This document shows, in pieces, positions 1 to 7,021 of a stretch of DNA of 11,840 bases (the stretch's first letter is position 1; every line of letters begins with the position of its first letter). The stretch comes from CAYQJS01 sp964417895 (GTDB lineage Bacteria > Chloroflexota > UBA6077 > SHYK01), in assembly GCA_964417895.1 (NCBI GenBank), contig CAYQJS010000090.1:1-11840 (forward strand). Direction: 5' to 3'. A model generated the notes under the pieces. The model worked only from the letters and a program-made list of their open reading frames with translations, was not told the DNA's origin and searched no databases. Position numbers and translations under genes: made by a program.

Positions 1-10
1 GGGGTTTTCT

Positions 11-46
11 TCCCTCCCCCTCGACGGGGGAGGGTGAGGGAGGGGG
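11..46. repeat. C/G-rich hairpin repeat, CCCTC/GAGGG family (copy 1)
   Basis: A 9-bp perfect inverted repeat, CCCTCCCCC (12-20) and GGGGGAGGG (26-34), encloses the loop TCGAC and is followed by GTGAGGGAGGGGG. The trailing GGGTGAGGG is shared with the element at 4343-4377, so the two look like members of one dispersed family. It lies upstream of the S9 peptidase and could act as a terminator for a gene outside the window or simply be a dispersed repeat. There is no clear T-tract after the stem. Confidence 0.6.
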
Positions 47-139
47 TGACGTACCGCCGATCGAGGGGTCACGAATTTGCGCGACGTTTTATCAGGAGTC
101 CGAAAGCCGGGAGATACCAGCGAACGAGGGGAAAGCGAT

Positions 140-2212
140 ATGGCAGCCCAGCGCGGCATGAATCCTAACGATCTCTTCCATATCCACTGGCTCAGCGACG
201 TCCAGCTCTCGTCCGACGGTGCCCTTGCCGCCTTCGTCGTCACCCGGCTCGACGAGGAAGCTGACGACTATCGCTCCGCAATCCGGGTCGTTCCCACACG
301 GGGTGGCGATCCGCGCCGGCTGACCAACGGCCCCAAACGCGATACCCAGCCTCGCTTCAGCCCCGACGGCCAGATCCTCGCCTTCATCCGGGATACGAGC
401 ACCAAAGAGAACAAGGAGGCCAAACCCCAGCTCTGGGCCATCCACATAAGCGGTGGCGAAGCCTGGCCCCTGACTGACGTCCCAAATGGAGCCACGAGCC
501 CTACCTGGTCGCCCGACGGCCGACGGCTCGCCTTCCTCTCCCGGGTCGCTCCCGAGGATGGTCTGAGTAAGGAAGAAAAGGAGAAACGTCAGGCCCAGGC
601 ACGGATTATCGACCGCCTCAAGTACCGGATGAACGGGGAGGGGTTCACCTACGACCGGCCCTACAAGCTGTGGGCGGTTCCCTTTTCGGAGGCGGGGCCA
701 CAGGAGGCGCAGCGGCTGACGGACGGTGACTGGAGCGATACCTCCCCCGCCTGGTCGCCCGATGGGAAATGGCTTGCCTTCGCGTCGGCGAGGCATGACA
801 CGCGGGACGTGGACAACACAAGCGACATCTGGGTTGTCCGCGCGTCGGGGGGCAGAGCCCGAAAGATCACTGGTTCCCGGGGGCCATGCGGCGCCCCTCG
901 CTGGTCCCCGGATGGTCAGCACATCGCCTTTCTGGGGCACCGCCATCCGCTGGGGAGCGGCTTCAATACAAAACTCTGTGTGGTCCCTGCGCGGGGTGGC
1001 AAGCCGCGCGATCTGACGGCGGACTTCGACCGCACGGTTGTTGGTCCGTCCGTAGGGACTGCGCCCACCGTTCACTGGTCCGAGGATGGACGGGAGCTCC
1101 TGTTCCTCGCTATGGACCAGGGAAAACAGAGCATCCACATCGTGTCCGCGGCCGGGGGCCAACCGCGGCTTCTGGCAGGGGGTGAGCGGGAAATCGCCTC
1201 GTTCGACACCCCGCCCGGTATCCACACCCTCGCGTTTATTGCCAGCACAGCAGCCGACCCTGGTGAAGTGGCGGTCATCACGGAGGAAAATGGCCTTGGC
1301 GAGCGGCAGCTTACCGACTTCAACGCCGGCTGGAAGGCGGAGGTCTACCGTGCGGCCTCGGAACGGATCGTCTTCACCAGCGCCGATGGAACACCGGTCG
1401 AAGGCTGGCTCCTGAAGCCGTTCGGCTTCCAGGAGGGCCGGAAGTACCCGGTTCTCTACAACATTCACGGCGGGCCGCACTCCCAGTACGGCTACACGTT
1501 CTTCGATGAGTTTCAGATTCAGGCCGGGCAGGGCTACGGCGTCTTCTACCCGAATCCGCGCGGGAGCCAGGGTTATGGTGAAGAGTTCTCCATGGCGATC
1601 ACCGGTGGGTGGGGGAAGCAGGACTACGAGGATGTCATGGCGGGTCTGGACGCGCTGGTTCAAGTCCCGTGGGTCGATGCCGAGCGGATGGGGGCCCTGG
1701 GCGGGAGCTATGGCGGCTACATGACGAGCTGGGTCGTCGGGCACACCGACCGTTTCAGGGCGGCCTGCTCCGAGCGTGCTGTCAACAACCTCTACAGCAT
1801 GTATGGCACGAGCGATATCGGCTTCTACTTCAATGAGTGGGAGACTGGCGGCAAGCCGTTCTGGGAAGATCCGCTGTACTACCTCGACCGTTCACCGATC
1901 CACTACGTGCAGCACGTTGCAACACCGACCCTGATCATCCACAGCGAGAGCGACTTGCGCTGCCCTATTGAGCAAGGAGAGCAGTTCTACGTCGCTCTCA
2001 AGCGCCGCGGCGTCGATACCCGCTTCGTGCGTTTCCCCGAAGAGAACCACGAGCTCTCCCGTTCCGGCAAGCCAAGCCGCCGGGTTCAACGTTTTTCCAT
2101 TCAACTCGAGTGGTTCGACGACCACCTGGCGATGGGGAAACGAAGCACGTCATCCGGCAGGCGACGGCCAGCGGCCCGCAGTTCCCCTGTCAGCTCCAAG
2201 GGCCGCCGCTGA
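140..2212 (+). CDS. S9 family prolyl oligopeptidase / acylaminoacyl-peptidase-like serine peptidase
   Basis: Probable cytoplasmic serine peptidase of the prolyl oligopeptidase clan (family S9), which cleaves short peptides or N-acylated amino acids. No signal peptide is visible. The N-terminal part is a beta-propeller with five PD40/WD40-like SPDG repeats at residues 71-77, 111-117, 193-199, 243-249 and 301-307 (the last is WSEDG). The C-terminal alpha/beta-hydrolase domain has the nucleophile motif GGSYGGYM (Ser523), then Asp605 in SESDLRCP and His637 in EENHELSR, so the triad is complete with family-like spacing. The insert around residues 140-165, ending RMNGEGF, is typical of the acylaminoacyl-peptidase branch. 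ATG at 140 is chosen because GAGGGGA (126-132) sits 7 nt upstream; a TTG at 77 would add 21 residues of poor quality. At 690 aa the length is normal. The tail is a short Arg/Ser-rich extension. It appears monocistronic, and the exact substrate is unknown. Confidence 0.93.
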   Translation: MAAQRGMNPNDLFHIHWLSDVQLSSDGALAAFVVTRLDEEADDYRSAIRVVPTRGGDPRRLTNGPKRDTQPRFSPDGQILAFIRDTSTKENKEAKPQLWAIHISGGEAWPLTDVPNGATSPTWSPDGRRLAFLSRVAPEDGLSKEEKEKRQAQARIIDRLKYRMNGEGFTYDRPYKLWAVPFSEAGPQEAQRLTDGDWSDTSPAWSPDGKWLAFASARHDTRDVDNTSDIWVVRASGGRARKITGSRGPCGAPRWSPDGQHIAFLGHRHPLGSGFNTKLCVVPARGGKPRDLTADFDRTVVGPSVGTAPTVHWSEDGRELLFLAMDQGKQSIHIVSAAGGQPRLLAGGEREIASFDTPPGIHTLAFIASTAADPGEVAVITEENGLGERQLTDFNAGWKAEVYRAASERIVFTSADGTPVEGWLLKPFGFQEGRKYPVLYNIHGGPHSQYGYTFFDEFQIQAGQGYGVFYPNPRGSQGYGEEFSMAITGGWGKQDYEDVMAGLDALVQVPWVDAERMGALGGSYGGYMTSWVVGHTDRFRAACSERAVNNLYSMYGTSDIGFYFNEWETGGKPFWEDPLYYLDRSPIHYVQHVATPTLIIHSESDLRCPIEQGEQFYVALKRRGVDTRFVRFPEENHELSRSGKPSRRVQRFSIQLEWFDDHLAMGKRSTSSGRRRPAARSSPVSSKGRR

Positions 2213-2267
2213 GCGCGTAGACGACACCACAGAGTGGAACCTCCACCGGTGGGGGTGGCGTCGACGG

Positions 2268-3330
2268 TTAGTCCGGGGGCTCTATATTAGCGGCCCAGAT
2301 TGCTTCACAGTCGAGTCTCTGGATCTCGTACGACTGGTACAGCCTCAGATGAATCTTGTCTTCGTAGTCGAGCGTATCCTGCTGAAGGGCTGCTGCGGGG
2401 TCAACTTTCTGAATAGCAAGTTCAACGCGCGGAGCAAATTGGACCAGGCGCCCGAACCGTCGAACATCGACAGCATAAAGCCGGTCGAGCGCAGCGTCCT
2501 TGTGGTAGAGGATCAGCTTGCCGCGATGACGCCCGAGGATCCAGTTACTTCTGAGGTCGGGCGGCAAATCCCAGTCCGGGACCTCGAGCTGCTTCGTTAG
2601 CTCGATCATCGCCTCCGTGGGCACCGATGTCGCGAGCACCACCAATCCGGGTGCATAGCCGGCGTCTTTCAGAAAGTCGCTCAGGCGGTCGGCCTTTTCG
2701 AGGATCTGGACGGGTTCCCTGCCAACCTCCGCCGCTTCGACTCGACCAGTGTCCTCGACACATGCGCGCAATTCCGATTCAAGCTTGGTGAGGAGGCGTC
2801 GCTCCTCCGCCACGGCAAATTCCCACCCCCTCATGGGGAACCAGTTCGAACCTTCCACTAGGGGGCCCTTACGGAGAACGACATTGAAGCCGAAGGCCTC
2901 GTTGTCGTTCTCTTGCTCGCTCTCCTTGTAAGCCGAGAAGTGCTGGAAGATTCGCTCGGTTGCACCGATCCCGCGGCGGCTCTTGAGGTAGTCCTCAAGA
3001 AACGCCTCTACTCTGTCCTTCGAAACGTCGGGGTGAGTCACGGAAATACGCTCGCCTAGCTTGCTAATCTCATTCACCTTCGACCTTTTCCTGTACGCCA
3101 GGCCGAGGAAGGGACCAACGCTGGATGATGCTTCCGAGATCGTGCTCCAGGATCGCCGCCAAATCCTGCAAATCGCCGAAAGTTCTATCGAGAACATCCC
3201 GCTGCAAGGTAGTCCGAAATTCCTCGACGGCGGTTTGTCTATTCGCGCCTTCTTTTCTCAGTGCATCCTCATCTTTGAAGTAAAACATCAACTCGACAGC
3301 ACCTGGATCCTCGCGGTAACGGCTTAGGGC
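2268..3330 (-). pseudogene. 5'-truncated, frameshifted hypothetical gene; N-terminal remnant resembles a DUF4062/TIR-like domain
   Basis: Two minus-strand frames join into one protein-like sequence. The upstream frame, read from about 3330 down to about 3110, gives RYREDPGAVELMFYFKDED and then a helical stretch ending in DLGSIIQRW. The downstream frame, from about 3110 to the TAA at 2268-2270, continues with FLGLAYRKRSKVNEISK and about 280 more residues. Joining them needs a one-base shift (net) around 3105-3116. The piece with MFYFKD followed by EFRTTL and HDLGSIIQRW recalls the second half of DUF4062/TIR-like N-terminal domains; this is from memory and tentative. The remaining C-terminal part, ending in IWAANIEPPD, has no domain I recognise, no membrane segment and no signal peptide. 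The start codon and first half of the N-terminal domain are missing where the gene meets the amidohydrolase at about 3325-3340. It could be a decayed accessory or defence-type gene, or a correct gene spoiled by assembly error. Confidence 0.6.
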
Positions 3331-4289
3331 GCGAAGCCCCACAGCTGCTCCTGTAGGTAGTCCTTTGGCGGCCGGGCGGGGGGATCCAGCGCCCACAGCC
3401 GCTCCGCCCAGTAGCGATTCCGCTCGTAGTTGTCGTCGACCTGGGAGAGGCAGTAGGGCAGCCACCCGATCTGGGTCTCCGCCCAGTAGATGCGTAGCGT
3501 CGGGAAGCGATCGAAGACGCCGGCGAACGCCATCTGGAGGGGAGCGATGGCGTTCTCGCTGGCGAACCGCACCATGAGGCTCACTGGGTCCCGGCCCGGG
3601 CTCGCGTCCTTCGGCGTTCGTTTGTACTGAAACACCGGCCCCTCCCGCGAGAAGCGAGTGGTGCCCCCGTTGGTATGGGCGGTTATCGGCATATTGAGGT
3701 CGAGCGCGGCAGACCAGAAGCGGTCGTCGTCGGGGGTCGGGTAGCCCTTGCCGCTGGGGAATTTGACGAGGTTCACGCCCCTGAATCCGGCGCGGACGCA
3801 GTACTCCAACTCGGCGACCGCGTCGTCCACGCCTGTGTCGGGGATCACGCCCATAGGGATGAGCCGGTCGGGATCGTGGGCGGCGTAGTCCTCGACCAGG
3901 AACTCGTTGTAGGCGCGGATCATCGCCCGGTAGGCCTCGTCATCGCGGATCCCGCGCCAGTGGTTCGGGTACGAGGGGTGGGTGAAGAGCACCTCAGCAT
4001 CGACGCCGTCCTGGTCCTGCTCGCGGACCCGCTGCCCGGGGCTGCCCGTGCCGGGGCTGCCCTCCCAGTGGACGACGTCGGGCGCGTGCTCGGCGAAGGG
4101 CGTCCCGGTGATGGCCAGGCCGGGCGCCATGGGTGCGCGGCCCTCGATGACAATACCGTCGCCGCCGTTGGCCAGCTTCACCATGTGTGGCGCGCGGTCG
4201 CGCCAGCGAGAGGGCACACGCGGTGTCCATCGCTCCGGGACAATGTCGAGGTGGGAATCGCCAGAGATGATGCGATAGATGCGAGCCAT
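3324..4289 (-). CDS. Amidohydrolase family 2 (ACMSD-like TIM-barrel) protein, C-terminally truncated
   Basis: Predicted metal-dependent hydrolase or decarboxylase of the amidohydrolase-2 superfamily; substrate unknown. The ATG at 4289 is preceded by GGAGGTAG six nt upstream on the coding strand, much better than a longer start at 4331. Family features are the opening SGDSHLD (residues 10-15), LFTHPSYPNHWRG (101-113), GVNLVKFPSG (171-180), the barrel histidine in PITAHTNGG (His205) and AETQIGWLPY (270-279). After YLQEQLWGF (311-319) the frame ends at once with AP and stop. Relatives usually continue another 50-80 residues through a strand carrying an Asp/His motif (like SDYPHxDS), which is absent, so a metal ligand may be lost. 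The 3' end coincides with the truncated 5' end of the neighbouring broken gene. It is probably non-functional or altered, although the open frame is otherwise intact over 321 codons. Confidence 0.82.
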   Translation of the reverse strand: MARIYRIISGDSHLDIVPERWTPRVPSRWRDRAPHMVKLANGGDGIVIEGRAPMAPGLAITGTPFAEHAPDVVHWEGSPGTGSPGQRVREQDQDGVDAEVLFTHPSYPNHWRGIRDDEAYRAMIRAYNEFLVEDYAAHDPDRLIPMGVIPDTGVDDAVAELEYCVRAGFRGVNLVKFPSGKGYPTPDDDRFWSAALDLNMPITAHTNGGTTRFSREGPVFQYKRTPKDASPGRDPVSLMVRFASENAIAPLQMAFAGVFDRFPTLRIYWAETQIGWLPYCLSQVDDNYERNRYWAERLWALDPPARPPKDYLQEQLWGFAP

Positions 4290-4342
4290 GGCGGCTACCT
4301 CCGTGGCACGCTGGTCGTGTACGACTGTCATTGCTCTGAAAT

Positions 4343-4377
4343 CCCCTCTTCCCTCTGGGAGAGGGTCAGGGTGAGGG
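4343..4377. repeat. CCCTC/GAGGG hairpin repeat (copy 2)
   Basis: CCCTCT at 4351-4356 pairs with AGAGGG at 4360-4365 around a GGG loop, followed by TCAGGGTGAGGG. It shares the GGGTGAGGG end with the element at 11-46. It lies about 55 bp upstream of the amidohydrolase start and downstream of rpsT, so it may fall in the amidohydrolase leader. It looks like a dispersed palindromic repeat of a kind seen in many bacterial genomes. Confidence 0.6.
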
Positions 4378-4396
4378 CGCTTCCTCCCCCGCGCTT

Positions 4397-4498
4397 TTCA
4401 TCCTCCGCGGTGTCGGGAGGCGACGTCGACGATCCGGAGGGATTTCGCCCCACCGCCGCGCGCGAGTACGGATTCTTTGCCTTCGCCTCCGAATGTCA
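4397..4498. repeat. Degenerate copy of the TGTCAnnCTGAGC palindromic repeat
   Basis: The right half, GAGTACGGATTCTTTGCC onward to GAATGTCA (4464-4498), closely matches the reverse complement of the left half of the copy at 8597-8666: both share GAGTACGGATTCTT, then GCC, CTC and GAATG at corresponding places. The left end, TCATCCTCCGCG near 4398, is a looser match to the family terminus TCATCCTGAGCG. It occupies most of the gap between the rpsT stop and the amidohydrolase start and may fold into the rpsT terminator. The left boundary is uncertain. Confidence 0.45.
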
Positions 4499-4507
4499 GG
4501 TATCTGC

Positions 4508-4987
4508 CTACGTGGGCTCTTTCGGAGCCGCGGTGCGCCGGGTGCGGCGCGCCGGCACCGCGGGCGGGCTCTCAGTAGCGCTGGTGGCGCTCGTTCGCGC
4601 CGTCGTGGTGCGCGCACCCGTTCCACCGGCTGTGGTGCGCCCCGCAACCGTTCCACCGGTCGTCGTGCGCCGGGCGCGGGTGCGCGCCGGCACGACCGGG
4701 GCCTCCGGGGCCGTGGCCGCTGCGCGGGCTGCGACGGCCAACTGGTGCATCAAGCGGCTCTTGCGCCGCGCTGCCTGGTTCTTGTGGATGATGCCCTTAC
4801 TGGCCGCTTCGTCCAGGTTTTTGGCCGCCTCCGCCACCAGGGCGGCCGCCTCGTCGACGGCTCCGCCTTGCAGGCCGACGCGCGCCTTCTTGACATAGGT
4901 GCGGAGCGCGGAGCGCACCGGACGGTTACGCGCGTGGCGGCGCTCGCCCACGCGGTGCGCCTTCATCGCGGAGCGCTTGTTGGCCAA
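4508..4987 (-). CDS. rpsT: 30S ribosomal protein S20 with long Thr/Arg/Ala-rich C-terminal extension
   Basis: S20 binds 16S rRNA early in 30S assembly. Residues 1 to about 88 are a full S20: the start MANKRSAMKAHRVGERRHAR, the basic segment RSALRTYVKKAR, then ASKGIIHKNQAARRKSRLM. The remaining 71 or so residues are a low-complexity tail rich in Thr, Arg, Ala and Gly, including a roughly ten-residue repeat (RTTTGGTVAG then RTTAGGTGA then RTTTART) encoded by a 30-bp DNA repeat at 4619-4678. S20 is normally 85-90 aa, so this 159-aa form is nearly double. The TTG start at 4987 is supported by GGAGG at 4997-5001, 9 nt upstream on the coding strand, and by the conserved ANKRSA N-terminus. It is divergent from lepA; proximity of rpsT and lepA is seen in other bacteria. 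A palindromic repeat lies just upstream, possibly in its 5' leader. Confidence 0.94.
   Translation of the reverse strand: MANKRSAMKAHRVGERRHARNRPVRSALRTYVKKARVGLQGGAVDEAAALVAEAAKNLDEAASKGIIHKNQAARRKSRLMHQLAVAARAAATAPEAPVVPARTRARRTTTGGTVAGRTTAGGTGARTTTARTSATSATESPPAVPARRTRRTAAPKEPT
4619..4678. repeat. Two 30-bp imperfect direct repeats inside the rpsT tail
   Basis: CCGTTCCACCGG followed by TGGTGCGCC (4619-4648) recurs as CCGTTCCACCGG followed by TCGTGCGCC (4649-4678). The 30-bp period preserves the reading frame and yields the ten-residue protein repeat of the S20 tail, which suggests that the tail grew by in-frame duplication. Confidence 0.7.
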
Positions 4988-5011
4988 AGTGTGATTCCTC
5001 CAACTTCTGCA

Positions 5012-5100
5012 TCATGCTGAAGAGCGACAGCGACGAAGCATCTCCCGCGAGATCGCCCCGGCAAGCTCAGGGCAGGCCCGTCGCTCCGCTCAGGATGACA
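5012..5100. repeat. TGTCAnnCTGAGC-type palindromic repeat upstream of rpsT
   Basis: The ends are TCATGCTGA...GCGACGAAGCATCT on the left and CCGTCGCTCCGCTCAGGATGACA on the right, which are imperfect inverted copies. The same end sequences (TGTCATGCTGAGC, GAAGCATCT, GCTCAGGgTGACA) occur at 10320-10424. It fills about half of the rpsT-lepA gap and sits 11 bp upstream of the rpsT Shine-Dalgarno, so it is probably transcribed as part of the rpsT leader unless the promoter lies inside it. Confidence 0.75.
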
Positions 5101-5132
5101 TGTGTTGTCGGAGTATAACCCACGCTTCTAGC

Positions 5133-5184
5133 GCACTCCGCACTCCGCACTCCGCACTCCGCACTCCGCACTCCGCACTCCGCA
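5133..5184. repeat. Tandem heptamer array GCACTCC x 7 (plus partial GCA)
   Basis: Seven perfect copies of GCACTCC run from 5133 to 5181, followed by GCA. The array ends 7 nt before the lepA TTG start and leaves no room for a normal Shine-Dalgarno. It has the form of a variable-number tandem repeat generated by slippage. It is not CRISPR: there are no spacers. Confidence 0.95.
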
Positions 5185-5191
5185 ATTACAA

Positions 5192-6997
5192 TTGGCCGTG
5201 AGTCAGGACCGCATCCGCAACTTTTGCATCATCGCCCACATCGACCACGGCAAGTCCACCCTCGCCGATCGCCTTCTCGAGCTGACCGGCACCGTCGCGC
5301 AGCGGGATATGGCGGAGCAGGTCCTGGACGCCATGGAGCTGGAGCGCGAGCGCGGCATCACCATCAAGCTGAAGCCCGTCCGGATGAGCTACACCGCCAG
5401 GGACGGCCGCGAGTATGAGCTGAACCTCATCGACACACCCGGGCACGTAGATTTCAGCTACGAGGTGTCGCGCAGCCTGGTCGCGTGCGAGGGGGCTGTG
5501 CTCGTCGTGGATGCCGTTCAGGGCATCGAGGCGCAAACCCTCGCCAACGTGTACCTCGCGTTGGAGCACGACCTGACTATCGTCCCCGTGGTCAACAAAA
5601 TCGACCTTCCCAACGCGGCGCCCGAGGCGGTCGCGAAGGAGATCGAGAACGTCATCGGCCTGCCCCGCGCCGACATTCTCTTCATCTCCGCCAAGGAGGG
5701 AACGGGGGTCGCGGGCGTGCTGGAGGCGATCGTAGACCGAGTCCCGGCGCCGACGGGCAACGCCGATCGGCCCCTGCGAGCGCTGGTGTTCGACAGCCAC
5801 TACGACTCATACAAGGGCGTGGTAGCCCACGTTCGCGTGGTCGACGGCTCGGTGCGCACGGGTCAGCGCCTCAAGATGATGACCTCAGACACGCCCGTCG
5901 AGGCGCTCGAGGTGGGCGTGTTCCGCCCGACGATGCAGCCCCTGGACGAGCTGGCGAGCGGCGAGGTTGGCTACATCGCGACGGCGCTGAAAGAGGTGCG
6001 CGACGTGCGCGTCGGCGACACCATCACCGCGTCGGCGCGGTCGGCCACCCAGCCGCTTTCCGGCTACCGACCGGTCAAGCCGATGGTGTTCGCCGGCCTC
6101 TATCCGATCGCGAACAACGACTACCCTGAGCTGCGCGATGCGCTGGACAAGCTGCGCCTCAACGACGCCGCCATCGTGTACGAGCCCGAGAGCTCCACGG
6201 CGCTGGGCTTCGGCTTCCGCTGCGGCTTCCTCGGCATGCTGCACATGGACGTCGTGCGGGAGCGCCTCGAGCGCGAGTACGGGCTCGAGCTACTGGTGAC
6301 TGCCCCCAGCGTCGAGTACCGCGTTGTCACAACGGCGGGTGAAGAGGTGCTCGTGGAGAATCCGTCACGCCTGCCAGAGCCGAATTACGTTAGCGCAGTC
6401 TACGAGCCGTGGGTTCGCCTGGAGATCGTGAGCCCCAGTCGCTTCATCGGCACTGTAATGGAGCTGGTGCTCGCCCGACGCGGCGCGTACCTCAAGATGG
6501 AGTATCTCGACGAGCAGCGCGTCCTGCTGCAGTACGAGATGCCGCTCGCTGACCTGATCGTGGACTTCTACGACCAGTTGAAGTCGAGCACTCAGGGCTA
6601 CGCCTCGCTCGATTACCACCATGTGGACGATCGGCCTGCCGACCTCGTGAAGCTGGACATCCTGGTGAACGGCGAGCCCGTGGACGCCCTCTCCACCATC
6701 ATGCACGCCGAGGGGGCGCAGAGCCGGGGGCGAGCCCTCGTGGAGCAGCTACGGCGGATCATCCCCCGCCAGCTCTTCGACGTCCCAATCCAGGCGGCGA
6801 TCGGCTCGAAGATCATCGCTCGCGAAACGGTGCGGGCGCTGCGGAAGGACGTGCTGGCGAAATGCTATGGGGGCGACGTCTCGCGCAAGCGCAAGCTATT
6901 GGAGAAGCAGGCGGAGGGGAAGAAGCGGATGAAGCGCGTCGGCAGCGTGGAGGTGCCCCAGGAGGCGTTTATGGCGGTGCTGGCCCGGAACCCGTAG
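5192..6997 (+). CDS. lepA: Elongation factor 4 (LepA), ribosome back-translocating GTPase
   Basis: LepA is a translational GTPase that acts on stalled or mistranslocated ribosomes and in 30S biogenesis. All G motifs are present: AHIDHGKS (residues 15-22), RERGITIK (52-59), DTPGH (81-85), NKID (135-138) and SAKEG (166-170). The EF-G-like domains follow, with GFGFRCGFLGMLHMDVVRER and the YHHVDDRPADLVKLDILVNG region. The LepA-specific C-terminal domain is complete, with CYGGDVSRKRKLLEKQ and the GSVEVPQEAFMAVL end. The length of 601 aa is normal. TTG at 5192 is used; GTG at 5198 is an equally possible start two codons later. Neither has a recognisable Shine-Dalgarno, because a heptamer tandem array ends 7 nt before the TTG. 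It is divergent from rpsT and convergent with infA, 24 bp apart. Confidence 0.97.
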   Translation: MAVSQDRIRNFCIIAHIDHGKSTLADRLLELTGTVAQRDMAEQVLDAMELERERGITIKLKPVRMSYTARDGREYELNLIDTPGHVDFSYEVSRSLVACEGAVLVVDAVQGIEAQTLANVYLALEHDLTIVPVVNKIDLPNAAPEAVAKEIENVIGLPRADILFISAKEGTGVAGVLEAIVDRVPAPTGNADRPLRALVFDSHYDSYKGVVAHVRVVDGSVRTGQRLKMMTSDTPVEALEVGVFRPTMQPLDELASGEVGYIATALKEVRDVRVGDTITASARSATQPLSGYRPVKPMVFAGLYPIANNDYPELRDALDKLRLNDAAIVYEPESSTALGFGFRCGFLGMLHMDVVRERLEREYGLELLVTAPSVEYRVVTTAGEEVLVENPSRLPEPNYVSAVYEPWVRLEIVSPSRFIGTVMELVLARRGAYLKMEYLDEQRVLLQYEMPLADLIVDFYDQLKSSTQGYASLDYHHVDDRPADLVKLDILVNGEPVDALSTIMHAEGAQSRGRALVEQLRRIIPRQLFDVPIQAAIGSKIIARETVRALRKDVLAKCYGGDVSRKRKLLEKQAEGKKRMKRVGSVEVPQEAFMAVLARNP

Positions 6998-7021
6998 CGC
7001 ACGCGCGGCTGGCCATGCGGT

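Noticed and set aside
92..1744. A 550-codon open frame on the minus strand
   Set aside because: It is antisense to the S9 peptidase, whose motifs and catalytic triad are unmistakable. The minus frame has no recognisable family motif and is open because of GC-rich codon bias.
3340..3465. Upstream part of the minus-strand frame 3070-3465 as the N-terminus of the broken hypothetical gene
   Set aside because: This stretch is the amidohydrolase C-terminal coding region read in another frame. Protein-like sequence for the second gene begins only at about 3330.
3675..4898. A 407-codon open frame on the plus strand
   Set aside because: It runs antisense across the amidohydrolase, the intergenic repeats and most of rpsT. 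The translation is Val/Ala/Arg-biased shadow sequence.
5096..5119. TATAAC with upstream TGACAT as a lepA promoter
   Set aside because: The spacing is about 12 bp, too short for a sigma70 promoter, and the TGACAT belongs to the palindromic repeat end.
5133..5184. CRISPR array or iteron-type origin
   Set aside because: The repeats are 7 bp, contiguous and without spacers. No DnaA boxes, rep gene or cas gene is nearby.
5186..5800. Minus-strand 204-codon open frame
   Set aside because: Shadow of lepA, which has all GTPase motifs on the plus strand.
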